The notes: generated by a model not told the origin, from the letters alone. A stretch of 13,215 nt of DNA from an uncultured Eubacteriales bacterium (GCA_900321195.1 ONVG01000072.1:1-13215), one strand, 5' to 3'; positions 1 to 7,979 are shown, numbered from the stretch's first letter. Numbers and translations: made by a program.

Positions 1-810
1 ATAAGCGGAGACGATGCGATATTTAAAAATCAGGAGTATATCTCGGACTCACTTCTTTTTAATGCCATAGAATCTGCAAGGAATGATGACAGCTACAATA
101 TATACACCGACCATAAACATGTTATTATATCTACATCCAAAAACGGCGCAAGAGTATGGATATGGACGGCTGCCGCTATAAAGAGCGATACCTCAAAGCT
201 TGTTGATATATGCAGATTCCTTTGCGGATGCAATATCCCGAAGGTAGAGATATATGTAAAGCCTGAAATATCGGGCAATCTTTCAGACCTCTATGCTATA
301 GCTTCACTGGAGCTTGATTATGTTGTAAAGGATGAACTTTCTCTTGCTGTATTTACATACAAGGGAGAGAAAAAGCCTGATGTCAGCGATGAATATATGC
401 TCCGTATCGATAAGAATGATCCTGAGCATGTAAAACTTGTAAGAGAATTCTATGAAAAATGCTGCGATGAGTTCCGCTGGCATGATAAATTAGACAGAAA
501 AATAAAGGAATATCTTGATGCCGAGCTTTATGCTTATGTCAAGGACGGAGTTATGCTTGCTAATGCAGTTATAGGCAGCCACACAGATGAATATACAAGA
601 ATAAAGTCGATAGCAGTACTAAAGGATGAGCGCAGAAAGGGCATAGGCTATAAGATGTGTTCCTTCATTGTAAACAAGATACTTGAAACGGAGAAAATAC
701 CGATGCTCTATGCTCATGTGGGAAATGCGGCGGCTGTGGCGCTGTGGAACAAGACAGGCTTTAAAATGCGCGATAAGCTGTGTCTTCTTAAAATAGCCGA
801 TAACAACTGA
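1..810 (+). CDS. GNAT-family N-acetyltransferase, 5' end cut by window
   Basis: The reading frame is open from the first base of the window, so the true start lies upstream; 269 residues are visible before the TGA. The last 130 or so residues form a GNAT domain. A beta strand (IKSIAV) runs into the acetyl-CoA pyrophosphate loop ERRKGIG (R-x-x-G-x-G type), followed by a helix. The C-terminal part NAAAVALWNKTGF is the usual GNAT motif B, which closes the acetyl-CoA site. The first 130 residues look like a second, degenerate GNAT-like half without a recognisable loop, which would make this a two-domain GNAT, but that is inference. Family members move an acetyl group from acetyl-CoA to an amine; the substrate cannot be read from the sequence. 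An ATG at 397 lies inside the open frame and has no good ribosome site, so I do not take it as the start. A strong terminator follows 24 bases after the stop. Confidence 0.85.
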   Translation: MSGDDAIFKNQEYISDSLLFNAIESARNDDSYNIYTDHKHVIISTSKNGARVWIWTAAAIKSDTSKLVDICRFLCGCNIPKVEIYVKPEISGNLSDLYAIASLELDYVVKDELSLAVFTYKGEKKPDVSDEYMLRIDKNDPEHVKLVREFYEKCCDEFRWHDKLDRKIKEYLDAELYAYVKDGVMLANAVIGSHTDEYTRIKSIAVLKDERRKGIGYKMCSFIVNKILETEKIPMLYAHVGNAAAVALWNKTGFKMRDKLCLLKIADNN

Positions 811-833
811 TATAAAATAGTATAAAAGCATAT

Positions 834-880
834 AAAAGCTCAAAGTCCAAGGCTGTGCATCAAGACTTTGAGCTTTTTAT
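834..880 (+). terminator. Rho-independent terminator after the GNAT gene
   Basis: A perfect 14-bp inverted repeat (834-847 with 864-877, core GCTCAAAGTC / GACTTTGAGC) has a 16-base loop and runs into TTTTTATTTATATTTATT. It lies just before the ribosome site of the next gene, so the two genes are probably transcribed separately. Confidence 0.85.
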
Positions 881-905
881 TTATATTTATTAAGGAGTGA
901 CGAAA

Positions 906-1511
906 ATGACAGAGAAGGAAAAAATGCTTTCGGGAGAGCTTTATAACCCGTCCGACCCTGAGCTTAAAGAGGAGGCTAAACGCTCAAGACGGCTGGTAAC
1001 TATTTACAACAATACTGCGCCCGAACAGAAGGAGTACAGAAATGAGATACTCAAGGAGCTTTTAGGCAGTACGGGAAACAAGATAACCATAGAACCGCCT
1101 TTCCACTGCGATTACGGCAGCAACATATATATCGGCGAGCGCTTCTATGCGAATTTTGACTGCATAATCCTTGACGTTGCGGAGGTTTATATCGGAAAGA
1201 ACTGTCTTTTCGGTCCGAGAGTGTGTATTTATACTCCGACGCATCCTCTCGATGCAGATGTACGCAATACGGGACTTGAACACGGTGAGGCTGTCAGCAT
1301 TGGCGACAATGTATGGATAGGCGGAAATGTTGTCATAAATCCTGGCGTTACCATAGGAAATAATGTGGTAATAGGTTCGGGCTCTGTCGTTACAAAGGAT
1401 ATTCCCGATAATGTTGTAGCATTCGGAAATCCGTGCAGGATAAAACGTCCGATAACAGAAGAGGATAAAAAATACTGGCAGGCAAAGCTTGAAGAATATT
1501 ATAAAAGCTGA
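906..1511 (+). CDS. maa: Maltose/galactoside O-acetyltransferase family (hexapeptide-repeat)
   Basis: A 201-residue acetyl-CoA-dependent sugar O-acetyltransferase of the LacA/Maa/NodL group, cytoplasmic and normally a trimer. Residues 5-60 are the helical Mac domain (LSGELYNPSDPEL). From about residue 72 the chain shows left-handed beta-helix hexapeptide turns (IYIGERF, VYIGKNC, VSIGDNVWIGGNVVINPGVTIGNNVVIGSGSVV). His113 in TPTHPLD matches the catalytic histidine of LacA (His115), and the C-terminal FGNPCRIKRPI loop is typical. Length is close to the family's usual 185-205. The start is ATG 906: AAGGAG at 892-897 sits 8 bases upstream, while the in-frame GTG at 897 overlaps that site and cannot use it. 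Such enzymes acetylate sugars or glycosides, perhaps for detoxification; the true acceptor is unknown. The gene has its own ribosome site and is isolated between two terminators. Confidence 0.9.
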   Translation: MTEKEKMLSGELYNPSDPELKEEAKRSRRLVTIYNNTAPEQKEYRNEILKELLGSTGNKITIEPPFHCDYGSNIYIGERFYANFDCIILDVAEVYIGKNCLFGPRVCIYTPTHPLDADVRNTGLEHGEAVSIGDNVWIGGNVVINPGVTIGNNVVIGSGSVVTKDIPDNVVAFGNPCRIKRPITEEDKKYWQAKLEEYYKS

Positions 1512-1531
1512 AAATGATCTTTCATGATATA

Positions 1532-1572
1532 AAACAGCCGTGACAGACTTTGACAAGCTGTCACGGCTGTTT
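1532..1572. terminator. Bidirectional terminator between convergent genes
   Basis: A perfect 15-bp inverted repeat (1532-1546 with 1558-1572, AAACAGCCGTGACAG and its complement) has an 11-base loop. It lies between the ends of two convergent genes, 20 bases from the plus-strand stop and 4 bases from the minus-strand stop. On the minus strand the arm ends in TTTTATAT, which suits gatB best; on the plus strand only TTT follows before a GC pair. Confidence 0.85.
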
Positions 1573-1576
1573 GCTG

Positions 1577-2986
1577 TTATATAAGAGTTTTTATCTTTGC
1601 TTCGGCTGCTACGGCATCTGCTTTTCCGCGGCTGTTCTTCATTACAAAGCCGACTATCGCTTTGATTGCCTTTTCCTTGCCGTTTTTGTAGTCATTGACT
1701 GCATTCGGGTTGGCCTCTACAGCCTGACGGCAAAGCTCTGTAAGCGCATTATCGTCAAGTCCTGCCATGTCGCTTTCGGAGATAAGCTCATTCGGCTTTT
1801 TGCCTGTTTCGAGCATCTTGTCAAGCGTTGATTTCGCAAGGTTCATGCGTATCTTTCCGCTGTCGATAAGCTTTATAAGCTCATTGAGGCTCTCGGCGCT
1901 TACCTTTATATCAAATGCTTCCTTCTCAGATTCATTCTCGACTGTGCGGAATATCTGACCTATTATGAAGTTTGCTGCTGTTTTTGCGGTCTTTGTGCCT
2001 TCGGCGGCTTTCTCAAAGTACTCCGCTACACGTCTGTACTTTACAAGGAGCTGTGCATCCTTTTCCGGAAGTCCAAGCTCGTTTATATATCTTTCGAGTT
2101 TCTTTGAAGGAAGCTCCGGAAGTGAGGCTGCTATTTCATCAACACGGCTTTTCGGCACATTTATCGTGACAAGATCGGGGTCACGGAAATAACGGTAGTC
2201 GTTTGCATCCTCTTTTCCTCTCATGCTTGATGTTGTATTTGTAACGTCATCATAGCGCAGAGTTTCCTGAACGACCTTTTCACCGCTCTCTATAAGATCG
2301 ACCTGTCTGTTGAATTCATACTCCATAGCCTTTGCGATGAAGTTTATGGAGTTCATGTTCTTTATCTCTGTCCTTGTACCAAGCTTTTCACTGCCTACAG
2401 GACGTACCGATATATTAACGTCACAGCGCATTGAGCCTTCCTGCATCTTGCAGTCCGAAACGCCGATATAACGCATTATAAGCTGGAGCTTTTCAACGTA
2501 TTCACGGGCTTCCTCTACTGAGCGGATATCAGGCTCGGAAACTATCTCTATCAGCGGAACACCACCTCTGTTATAGTCTACCATTGTGCTGCCTCTGCTG
2601 TGAACCAACTTTCCTGCATCCTCTTCGATGTGTATTCTGAGTATGCGTATCTTTCTGCCGTTTGAAAGCTCTATATATCCGTGATTGCACAGCGGCATAT
2701 CAAACTGGGATATCTGATAAGCCTTTGGAAGATCGGGATAGCAGTAATTTTTTCTGTCCATCTTTGATATCTCGGCAATTTCACAGTTTGTTGCAAGACC
2801 TGCTTTTATAGCGTATTCGACTACTCTTTTGTTGAGCTTCGGGAGAGTTCCCGGAAGTCCTATGCAGACAGGACAGCAGTGAGTGTTGGGTTCACCGCCG
2901 AACTGTGTTGTGCATGAGCAGAATATTTTTGTATTTGTAGCAAGCTCTACATGTGTTTCAAAGCCTGCGACTAATTCGTATTTCAT
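1577..2986 (-). CDS. gatB: Asp-tRNA(Asn)/Glu-tRNA(Gln) amidotransferase subunit B
   Basis: GatB binds the mischarged tRNA and activates the Asp or Glu side chain with ATP, so that ammonia from GatA can convert it to Asn or Gln. The predicted protein has 469 residues, the normal size. The N-terminal cradle begins MKYELVAGFETHVEL (usually GLExHVEL) and carries the zinc-site cysteines: Cys23 and Cys25, then Cys38 and Cys41 in CCPVCIGLPG. Other family markers are DRKNYCYPDLPKAYQISQ, IHIEEDAGK, VDYNRGGVPLIEIVSEPD and DYRYFRDPDL. The C-terminal 130 residues form the helical and YqeY-like tRNA-binding tail (VGFVMKNSRGK). The frame stays open 39 codons further upstream, but ATG 2986 is the start because the family N-terminus begins there and AAAGGA lies 9 bases before it. 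It is the last gene of gatC-gatA-gatB, 28 bases after gatA, and ends at the shared hairpin. Confidence 0.97.
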   Translation of the reverse strand: MKYELVAGFETHVELATNTKIFCSCTTQFGGEPNTHCCPVCIGLPGTLPKLNKRVVEYAIKAGLATNCEIAEISKMDRKNYCYPDLPKAYQISQFDMPLCNHGYIELSNGRKIRILRIHIEEDAGKLVHSRGSTMVDYNRGGVPLIEIVSEPDIRSVEEAREYVEKLQLIMRYIGVSDCKMQEGSMRCDVNISVRPVGSEKLGTRTEIKNMNSINFIAKAMEYEFNRQVDLIESGEKVVQETLRYDDVTNTTSSMRGKEDANDYRYFRDPDLVTINVPKSRVDEIAASLPELPSKKLERYINELGLPEKDAQLLVKYRRVAEYFEKAAEGTKTAKTAANFIIGQIFRTVENESEKEAFDIKVSAESLNELIKLIDSGKIRMNLAKSTLDKMLETGKKPNELISESDMAGLDDNALTELCRQAVEANPNAVNDYKNGKEKAIKAIVGFVMKNSRGKADAVAAEAKIKTLI

Positions 2987-3014
2987 AGTTTTCCGTCCTT
3001 TCCTGCGCTCTGAT

Positions 3015-4475
3015 TCAAAGCTTAACGCCGAAATCGGCAGCCCTGAATATATCTGCGGCATTTTCATACTGCCATGCGGCATTGAGTATTTTTGCCTCTT
3101 CAAAGGTGTTTCCGATAAGCTGCATACCTATCGGCATACCCTTTGCGTTATAGCCGCAAGGTACGGATATACCCGGCAGACCTGCTATATTTACCGGTAC
3201 TGTGCATATATCGGTGAGATATGTTTCTATCGGGTCGCTTACTGCATGACCGTTTTCAAATGCTGTCATCGGGACTGTGGGCGCAAGTATAACGTCACAT
3301 ACCTTGAATGCGTTTCTGAAGGCGTTGACTATCGTACCTCTGAGGTTCTGAGCCTTTTTATAGTATGCGTCATAATAGCCTGAACTGAGAACGTATGTTC
3401 CCAAAAGTATTCTTTTCTTGACTTCATCACCGAAGCCTGTACTTCTTGTTTTCTTTATCATATCGTTTACATCGCTGTAGCTTTTTGCTTTGTAGCCGTA
3501 GCGTATGCCGTCATAGCGTCCGAGGTTTGAGGATGCTTCCGCGCATGCAAGGATGTAATAAACGGGGAGAGCGTATTTAAGAGCAGGAAGGTCAAAATAA
3601 ACTATCTCTGCGCCGAGTGACTTGTAAACCTCAGCGGCAGTTTCTACAGCCTTTCTGACATCCTCGCGCACACCGTCAAGATATTCTCTTGCGATACCTA
3701 TTTTCATTCCCTTTATGTCATTTCTGAGAGTGTCGCATACGGGAGCGCCCTTTCTGCCCTGTGAGGTAGAGTCCATTGTGTCGTACTCGGAAACAGCGTC
3801 AAAAACTATAGCTGCATCTTCAACACTTGTGGTAACAGGACCTATCTGGTCAAAGCTTGATGCATAGGCGATAAGTCCGTAACGTGAAACAGCGCCGTAT
3901 GTTGGCTTGAGTCCTACTATTCCGCAGAAGCTTGCAGGCTGGCGTATAGAACCGCCTGTATCCGAGCCAAGACCGTAAACCGCTATATTTCCGCCGACTG
4001 CCGAGGCAGCACCGCCTGAGCTTCCGCCGGCAACGTGGTTTATATTATGCGGATTTTTAGCGCCGCCGAAATATGATGTTTCACACGATGAACCCATAGC
4101 GAATTCATCCATGTTTGTCTTTCCCAGGAGAACTGCATTCTGAGCCTTGAGTATCTTCCACACTGTAGCGTCATATATCGGAACATAGTCCTCAAGTATT
4201 TTCGAGCAGCATGTTGTGCGTATGCCGTCGGTGGAGATATTGTCTTTCAGAGTCATTGGTATGCCCTCTAACAGACCTATGCTCTCATTCTTTGATATCT
4301 TTTCGTCTACCTTATCAGCTGTTTTCAGCGCTTCTTCTGGAGTTGCGGTAACGTAAGCGTTCAGCTGTATGTTATCCCTTTCTATAGCGTCAATATATGA
4401 CTGTGTAAGCTCTCTGCATGATATTTCCTTTTTTTCGAGCATGGAGTGGAGCTTTACTATTTTGCTTTCTGTCAT
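3015..4475 (-). CDS. gatA: Asp-tRNA(Asn)/Glu-tRNA(Gln) amidotransferase subunit A
   Basis: GatA is the glutaminase half of GatCAB: it hydrolyses glutamine and channels ammonia to GatB. The 486-residue protein is an intact amidase-signature enzyme with its Ser-cisSer-Lys triad. Lys77 lies in MTLKDNI, the cis-serine Ser152 in GGSSGGAAS, and the nucleophile Ser176 in SDTGGSIRQPA; these match Lys79, Ser154 and Ser178 of the Staphylococcus enzyme with a constant offset of two. GKTNMDEFAMGSS and GLKPTYGAVSRYG are further family blocks. The frame extends to a GTG at 4499 that overlaps the gatC stop, but ATG 4475 is preferred: AGAGGTGA lies a few bases upstream and the family N-terminus begins at about this point. 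The gap to gatC is 20 bases and to gatB 28 bases, so the three are co-transcribed and made in equal amounts. Confidence 0.97.
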   Translation of the reverse strand: MTESKIVKLHSMLEKKEISCRELTQSYIDAIERDNIQLNAYVTATPEEALKTADKVDEKISKNESIGLLEGIPMTLKDNISTDGIRTTCCSKILEDYVPIYDATVWKILKAQNAVLLGKTNMDEFAMGSSCETSYFGGAKNPHNINHVAGGSSGGAASAVGGNIAVYGLGSDTGGSIRQPASFCGIVGLKPTYGAVSRYGLIAYASSFDQIGPVTTSVEDAAIVFDAVSEYDTMDSTSQGRKGAPVCDTLRNDIKGMKIGIAREYLDGVREDVRKAVETAAEVYKSLGAEIVYFDLPALKYALPVYYILACAEASSNLGRYDGIRYGYKAKSYSDVNDMIKKTRSTGFGDEVKKRILLGTYVLSSGYYDAYYKKAQNLRGTIVNAFRNAFKVCDVILAPTVPMTAFENGHAVSDPIETYLTDICTVPVNIAGLPGISVPCGYNAKGMPIGMQLIGNTFEEAKILNAAWQYENAADIFRAADFGVKL

Positions 4476-4495
4476 CTTCTTCACCTCTGACTGTA

Positions 4496-4777
4496 TCACT
4501 TCATAATGTTCTTTACAAGGAAACAGCCTTCATCGCTGTCCTTTGCATTTGCGAGTATTTTCTCTCTGTCATACGACGGTACTACCTCGTCCTCACGAAG
4601 TACGTTTGAAAGATTATTGATATTGTCAAAATCCATTCCCTCGTCAGACGCATTGTTGATAGTGTCGGCAAAGGCAATTATTTCGCCCATGTCCTTGGTA
4701 AGACCGTCTATCTCGTCATCTGCTACAAACAGCTTTGAAAGTATGGCGATCTTCATTATTTCTTCCTTTGTTACCAT
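4496..4777 (-). CDS. gatC: Asp-tRNA(Asn)/Glu-tRNA(Gln) amidotransferase subunit C
   Basis: GatC is the small belt-like subunit that wraps around GatA and GatB and stabilises the complex. The 93-residue product has the usual size and pattern: an N-terminal helix (EEIMKIAILSKLFV), a second helix with DMGEIIAFADTIN, the conserved LREDEVVPSYDREKILANA stretch, and a short tail ending in CFLVKNIMK. The ATG at 4777 has GGAGG 8 bases upstream. It is the first gene of gatCAB; 150 bases separate its start from the end of the VWA gene, and that gap holds a large hairpin and a short heptamer repeat. Whether gatC has its own promoter or depends on read-through from aspS and the VWA gene cannot be settled here; I found no well-spaced -35/-10 pair. 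Confidence 0.95.
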   Translation of the reverse strand: MVTKEEIMKIAILSKLFVADDEIDGLTKDMGEIIAFADTINNASDEGMDFDNINNLSNVLREDEVVPSYDREKILANAKDSDEGCFLVKNIMK

Positions 4778-4818
4778 TATCCGAACCTCCGTTTTTATAA
4801 AGAATTTTTGGATACATT

Positions 4819-4839
4819 ATTCTCTATTCACTATTCACT
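4819..4839. repeat. Short heptamer tandem repeat upstream of gatC
   Basis: On the plus strand ATTCTCT is followed by two exact copies of ATTCACT, and a looser relative (ATACATT) precedes them. A reverse copy, TGAATA, occurs at 4850-4855 and could pair with TATTCA across an AT-rich loop. It lies 40-60 bases before the gatC start. It resembles the short heptamer repeats scattered between genes in several bacterial groups; copies elsewhere in this genome cannot be checked here. Confidence 0.5.
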
Positions 4840-4871
4840 TTATAAATAATGAATACGGAACAATGTGTGAG

Positions 4872-4915
4872 TATTTTATATCGGCAGCCGGTCAGACCGA
4901 CTGCCGAATAAAATA
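4872..4915. repeat. Long inverted repeat (hairpin) after the VWA gene
   Basis: TCGGCAGCCGGT (4881-4892) pairs with ACCGACTGCCGA (4896-4907) over a 3-base loop, with a single G-T pair. After a one-base bulge at 4880, TATTTTAT (4872-4879) pairs with ATAAAATA (4908-4915), giving about 20 pairs. It starts 13 bases beyond the VWA stop. Neither strand has a clean T-run after the stem, so it is not a classic terminator. It may weaken transcription between the VWA gene and gatC, or protect an RNA 3' end. Confidence 0.6.
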
Positions 4916-4927
4916 TCATACGTTATA

Positions 4928-7066
4928 TCAATTGTCTGCAAAACCGCTTCCGAATGTGTCGTCATCCTTCTTGATGCCGAAGTCGGCAGATGAAGAATTG
5001 TCTGCAAAACCGCTTCCGAATGCGTCATCGTCTTTCCTGATGCCGAAGTCGGCAGATGAAGAATTGTCTGCAAAGCCGCTTCCGAATGCGTCATCGTCTT
5101 TCCTGATGCCGAAGTCGGCAGATGAAGAATTGTCTGCAAAGCCGCTTCCGAATGCGTCGTCATCTTTCTTTATTCCGAAGTTGCTGTCACCTGCGAAACC
5201 GCTGCCTGAGTTTTTATCAGGTGCTGCCGGTTTTTTCGGTTCAGCCGCTTTCTTTGATGATGCCTTGCTTGCTTTTGCTACAGAGAATGGGTCGTCACCT
5301 TTTTTGATAAGCTTTTCGAGTGCTTCATCTGTTTTATAATCATCTGCACTCATATTGAATGCATCCTCAGGACCTTTCTTTATGAGCGATTCAAGACTGC
5401 CGTGTTCTACCTTCTGATAGTCATGCAGTTCTGCTGCTCTTTCAGGAACAACGGGCATAGGCTTTTCGATCCTGACCGGCATAGGCTTTGCGGGTTCAGG
5501 AGGAGCTATAGCCGCAGGCGGCTCGTTCTTGTTGTTTCTTGCCGCTATTATCAGTATGATTATCAATGCACCTATCAAAAGTACAGCGATAATGACGGCT
5601 AAGATTATCCATATTCCAGAGTTGTTATCTTCCTTTGACTCCTCGGTATCTGAGCTTTCAACAGAAGATTCTGTCAATGCGCTGCTCGGTTCTTTATAGT
5701 CAGTACCTACAGCTAACTTTACCATGTGACTTTCTTTTTTGAACTTGTTGGATTCTGCTATGGTAGTTACCCAATATCCTCCCGGATCTTCGGGGGTATA
5801 TGTTCCCCTGTATATGCCGTTGAAATCTTTTTCGAGGGGTATCTCTACGGTTTTTCCGCTGGGCGAAGCCTGTATGACGGTTTTCATTTTGATTGTTTTA
5901 AGAAGATCCTCGTCAAGTATCACGCCGTCCCTGTCGTTGAGAGATGCTTCTATAGGGATAGTGTCGCCGATATTTGCTATATCCTGTATTGTCTGCTTGA
6001 CATATACGGAATAGAAATCAAGCTGTGTTATCTTACAGTTATCATTGTTTGCCTGTTTGAGCGCTATTATCCAGTTTCCGTTTCGGGGGTATATCAGCTT
6101 CATAAGCGTGTAGGTTCCTGCGGAGGTTATGTTTATCGCTTCAAATTCTCCGCCGGTGCCTTCTATATGCTTATTGTTCGGTGTTATCTGTATCTTACGC
6201 CCTTCAGGTGTAGTTATCACAGGCGCAAGCTGTTCGAGCGTGAATGAACTGCGGATGATTATGTTTACATAGAAAACACTGCTGTCCTTTACTTCGATAG
6301 TTACTTTACCGTCTACTATTTCCTTCGGTATGCCGTCAAGCTCATAGATATTACTGAATATATCTGATATTATGCCTGTCAGCTTGTCCGAGGTGCTTGT
6401 TTCGTAGGTGGTGCCGCCTGTTGTCGAGGATATCTTTTCAAGCTCTTTTTTATCAAGAGTTTTGTCGTAGTTAAGACCTATTGAATAAACAGGGATATTT
6501 TTTTCTTTCAGGGCTTTCAGGGTCGTTTCCATTTCCTTCTTGGATTCTTCCATTGATCTTGCAGTACCTATAAGATGGGTATTGCCGTCGCTGAGAAGGA
6601 TTATGACTTTTTTCCTGTCCTTTGAGGATGATCTTTTAGCGTCATGGATATTCATAGCCTTTGTAAGACCGAGAGATATATCTGTATCTCCGTAAGGGTC
6701 ATACTGTATGCCTGATATCTTATTTTTCATCGTTTCGAGATTTTTCTTGTTGCTTATATCGAGTATGTTGCTGTAGTCCTTTATCTTTTCACTGTAGACA
6801 ACATATCCGACGCCGCATGTTTCGTCACAAAGGTCAACGAAAAGATTGAAAGCATCGAGTGCGACCTTGTTCGGGTCGGAATCAAGCATTGAACCGCTGG
6901 AGTCAAGTACGAATACGACATCAAGATTCATGTTTGCATCCTGTTCGGTATCCTTAATGACATCTTCATCATTATCCGCACGGACTGCGATAACGGGGAC
7001 AAAAAACATAAAGGCTATAACAGCTGTTAAAAATAACGACAATAATCTTCCGGGTAAGCTTTTCAT
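4928..7066 (-). CDS. Membrane-anchored VWA-domain protein with repetitive cytoplasmic tail
   Basis: A 712-residue exported protein of unknown role. Residues 1-30 are a signal peptide (MKSLPGR, a hydrophobic core, likely cleavage after VRA). Residues 47-243 form a von Willebrand A domain with a complete metal site: Asp55, Ser57 and Ser59 in DSSGS, Thr128 in GDTDISLG, and Asp160 in LLSDGNT. Such domains bind ligands through a divalent metal. Residues 244-483 look like beta-rich extracellular modules with no family I can name. One membrane span follows at about 484-508 (GIWIILAVII onward), then a 204-residue tail predicted to lie in the cytoplasm, proline/lysine-rich at first and then Gly/Ser/Asp-rich with 22-residue repeats. 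The ATG at 7066 has GGAGGT 6 bases upstream. It follows aspS by 56 bases and precedes gatC, so it probably shares a transcript with tRNA genes, an unusual place. VWA proteins often work with MoxR ATPases, and one is encoded 3.6 kb away, but a link is speculation. Confidence 0.88.
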   Translation of the reverse strand: MKSLPGRLLSLFLTAVIAFMFFVPVIAVRADNDEDVIKDTEQDANMNLDVVFVLDSSGSMLDSDPNKVALDAFNLFVDLCDETCGVGYVVYSEKIKDYSNILDISNKKNLETMKNKISGIQYDPYGDTDISLGLTKAMNIHDAKRSSSKDRKKVIILLSDGNTHLIGTARSMEESKKEMETTLKALKEKNIPVYSIGLNYDKTLDKKELEKISSTTGGTTYETSTSDKLTGIISDIFSNIYELDGIPKEIVDGKVTIEVKDSSVFYVNIIIRSSFTLEQLAPVITTPEGRKIQITPNNKHIEGTGGEFEAINITSAGTYTLMKLIYPRNGNWIIALKQANNDNCKITQLDFYSVYVKQTIQDIANIGDTIPIEASLNDRDGVILDEDLLKTIKMKTVIQASPSGKTVEIPLEKDFNGIYRGTYTPEDPGGYWVTTIAESNKFKKESHMVKLAVGTDYKEPSSALTESSVESSDTEESKEDNNSGIWIILAVIIAVLLIGALIIILIIAARNNKNEPPAAIAPPEPAKPMPVRIEKPMPVVPERAAELHDYQKVEHGSLESLIKKGPEDAFNMSADDYKTDEALEKLIKKGDDPFSVAKASKASSKKAAEPKKPAAPDKNSGSGFAGDSNFGIKKDDDAFGSGFADNSSSADFGIRKDDDAFGSGFADNSSSADFGIRKDDDAFGSGFADNSSSADFGIKKDDDTFGSGFADN
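4931..5194 (-). repeat. 66-bp in-frame tandem repeat in the VWA gene
   Basis: Four adjoining 66-bp units begin at 4931, 4997, 5063 and 5129, each opening with ATTGTCTGCAAA on the plus strand. The second and third differ at one base; the first is slightly diverged, and the fourth (at the N-terminal side of the array) diverges in its second half. Each unit encodes 22 residues of the type DDDAFGSGFADNSSSADFGI. The near-identity of the middle units implies recent duplication, and copy number may vary between strains. Confidence 0.95.
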
Positions 7067-7482
7067 TTCACTACCTCCGCGCTTGCAATGCGCTTGATTT
7101 TAACGGTCAGCGGATATTATGATCATCTTATTTTTATGTGTACCTCACGAAGCTGCTGCTCGGTAACTTCTGTCGGTGAGCCTAAGAGAAGGTCCTGAGC
7201 ATTGCTGTTCATCGGGAAAGCTATTACTTCACGGATATTTTCTTCTTCTGCAAGGAGCATCAGCATTCTGTCAACACCGGGAGCCATTCCTGCATGAGGA
7301 GGAGCGCCGTACTTGAATGCATTGTAAAGTGATTTGAATTTTGTTTTAAGTTCTTCCTCGCTGTAGCCTGCTATCTCGAATGCCTTTACCATTATGTCAA
7401 GGTCATGATTTCTTACTGCGCCGGAGGAAAGCTCTACGCCGTTGCATACTATATCATACTGATATGCAAGTATTTCTGTAGG

Positions 7483-7494
7483 CTCTTTTCGAGA
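7483..7494 (-). other. Second deletion joint in aspS
   Basis: Read on the minus strand, the frame for NPFS runs directly into the bases coding KEPTEILAYQYD in another frame. About ten residues that normally follow NPFS (usually MPQGG-type) are absent. The exact bases lost cannot be known without an intact relative. Confidence 0.75.
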
Positions 7495-7949
7495 ACGGGT
7501 TGTGTGTGAATATTACCTTTCCTGTTTCCTCGTCAAGCTCGTACATCGGGAAATCTGTTATGAAGCAAAGCTCAAAGCGGCTTTCATCGATAAGTCCGAG
7601 TCTTTTTGCGACTTCTGTTCTTATCTGTCCTGCAAGCTTAGGAGCAACATCCTTGCTGTCGGCTATGAAGTAGATAACATCGCCTGCTTTTGAGCCGTTT
7701 ATCTCGATAAGCTTTTCTCTGTCGCCTTCCTTGAGGAACTTGTCTATAGGACCGTCAAATGTCATGTCATCTCTTACTTTGACATAGCCGAGTCCCTTCA
7801 TGCCTATGGAGAGAGCAAATTCCTCCATATTCTTGAACCATTTCTTTGACTGTGCAGCGGCTGCCGGAACATTTATGCTGCGGACTGTCTTTTTTCTGAA
7901 CGGAGCAAAGTCTGTTTCCTCGAACATCGGGCTGATATCCTTGATAATT

Positions 7950-7979
7950 CCGGCATTGCCGATGTAAGAAGTAAGAAGC
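7950..7979 (-). other. First deletion joint in aspS
   Basis: On the minus strand the frame coding DFEMAFA changes, within about 30 bases, to the one coding IIKDISPMFEE. Intact bacterial AspRS has roughly 50-55 residues between these blocks; only about 10 codons' worth is present, so the loss is about 130-140 bases and leaves remainder two on division by three. The joint contains CTTCTTACTTCTTAC, a short direct repeat that could have favoured slippage. Confidence 0.75.

Noticed and set aside
2987..3103. Longer N-terminus of gatB
   Set aside because: It would overlap gatA, the added residues are antisense-like noise, and a good ribosome site precedes ATG 2986.
4876..5163. 95-codon minus-strand frame with HSEAALQTILHLPTSAS repeats
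   Set aside because: It is a shifted frame of the VWA repeat, kept open only because 66 is a multiple of three.
4931..5194. CRISPR-like array
   Set aside because: The 66-bp units adjoin without spacers, are in frame within a protein, and no cas genes are present.
4506..5339. 277-codon plus-strand frame with repeats of the type LSAKPLPNASSSF
   Set aside because: It is antisense to gatC and the VWA tail; its repeats are the mirror of the 66-bp coding repeat, and it has no ribosome site or family match.
5726..6247. 173-codon plus-strand frame
   Set aside because: Antisense to the VWA gene, rich in Cys and Tyr as expected from a reversed coding strand, no ribosome site.
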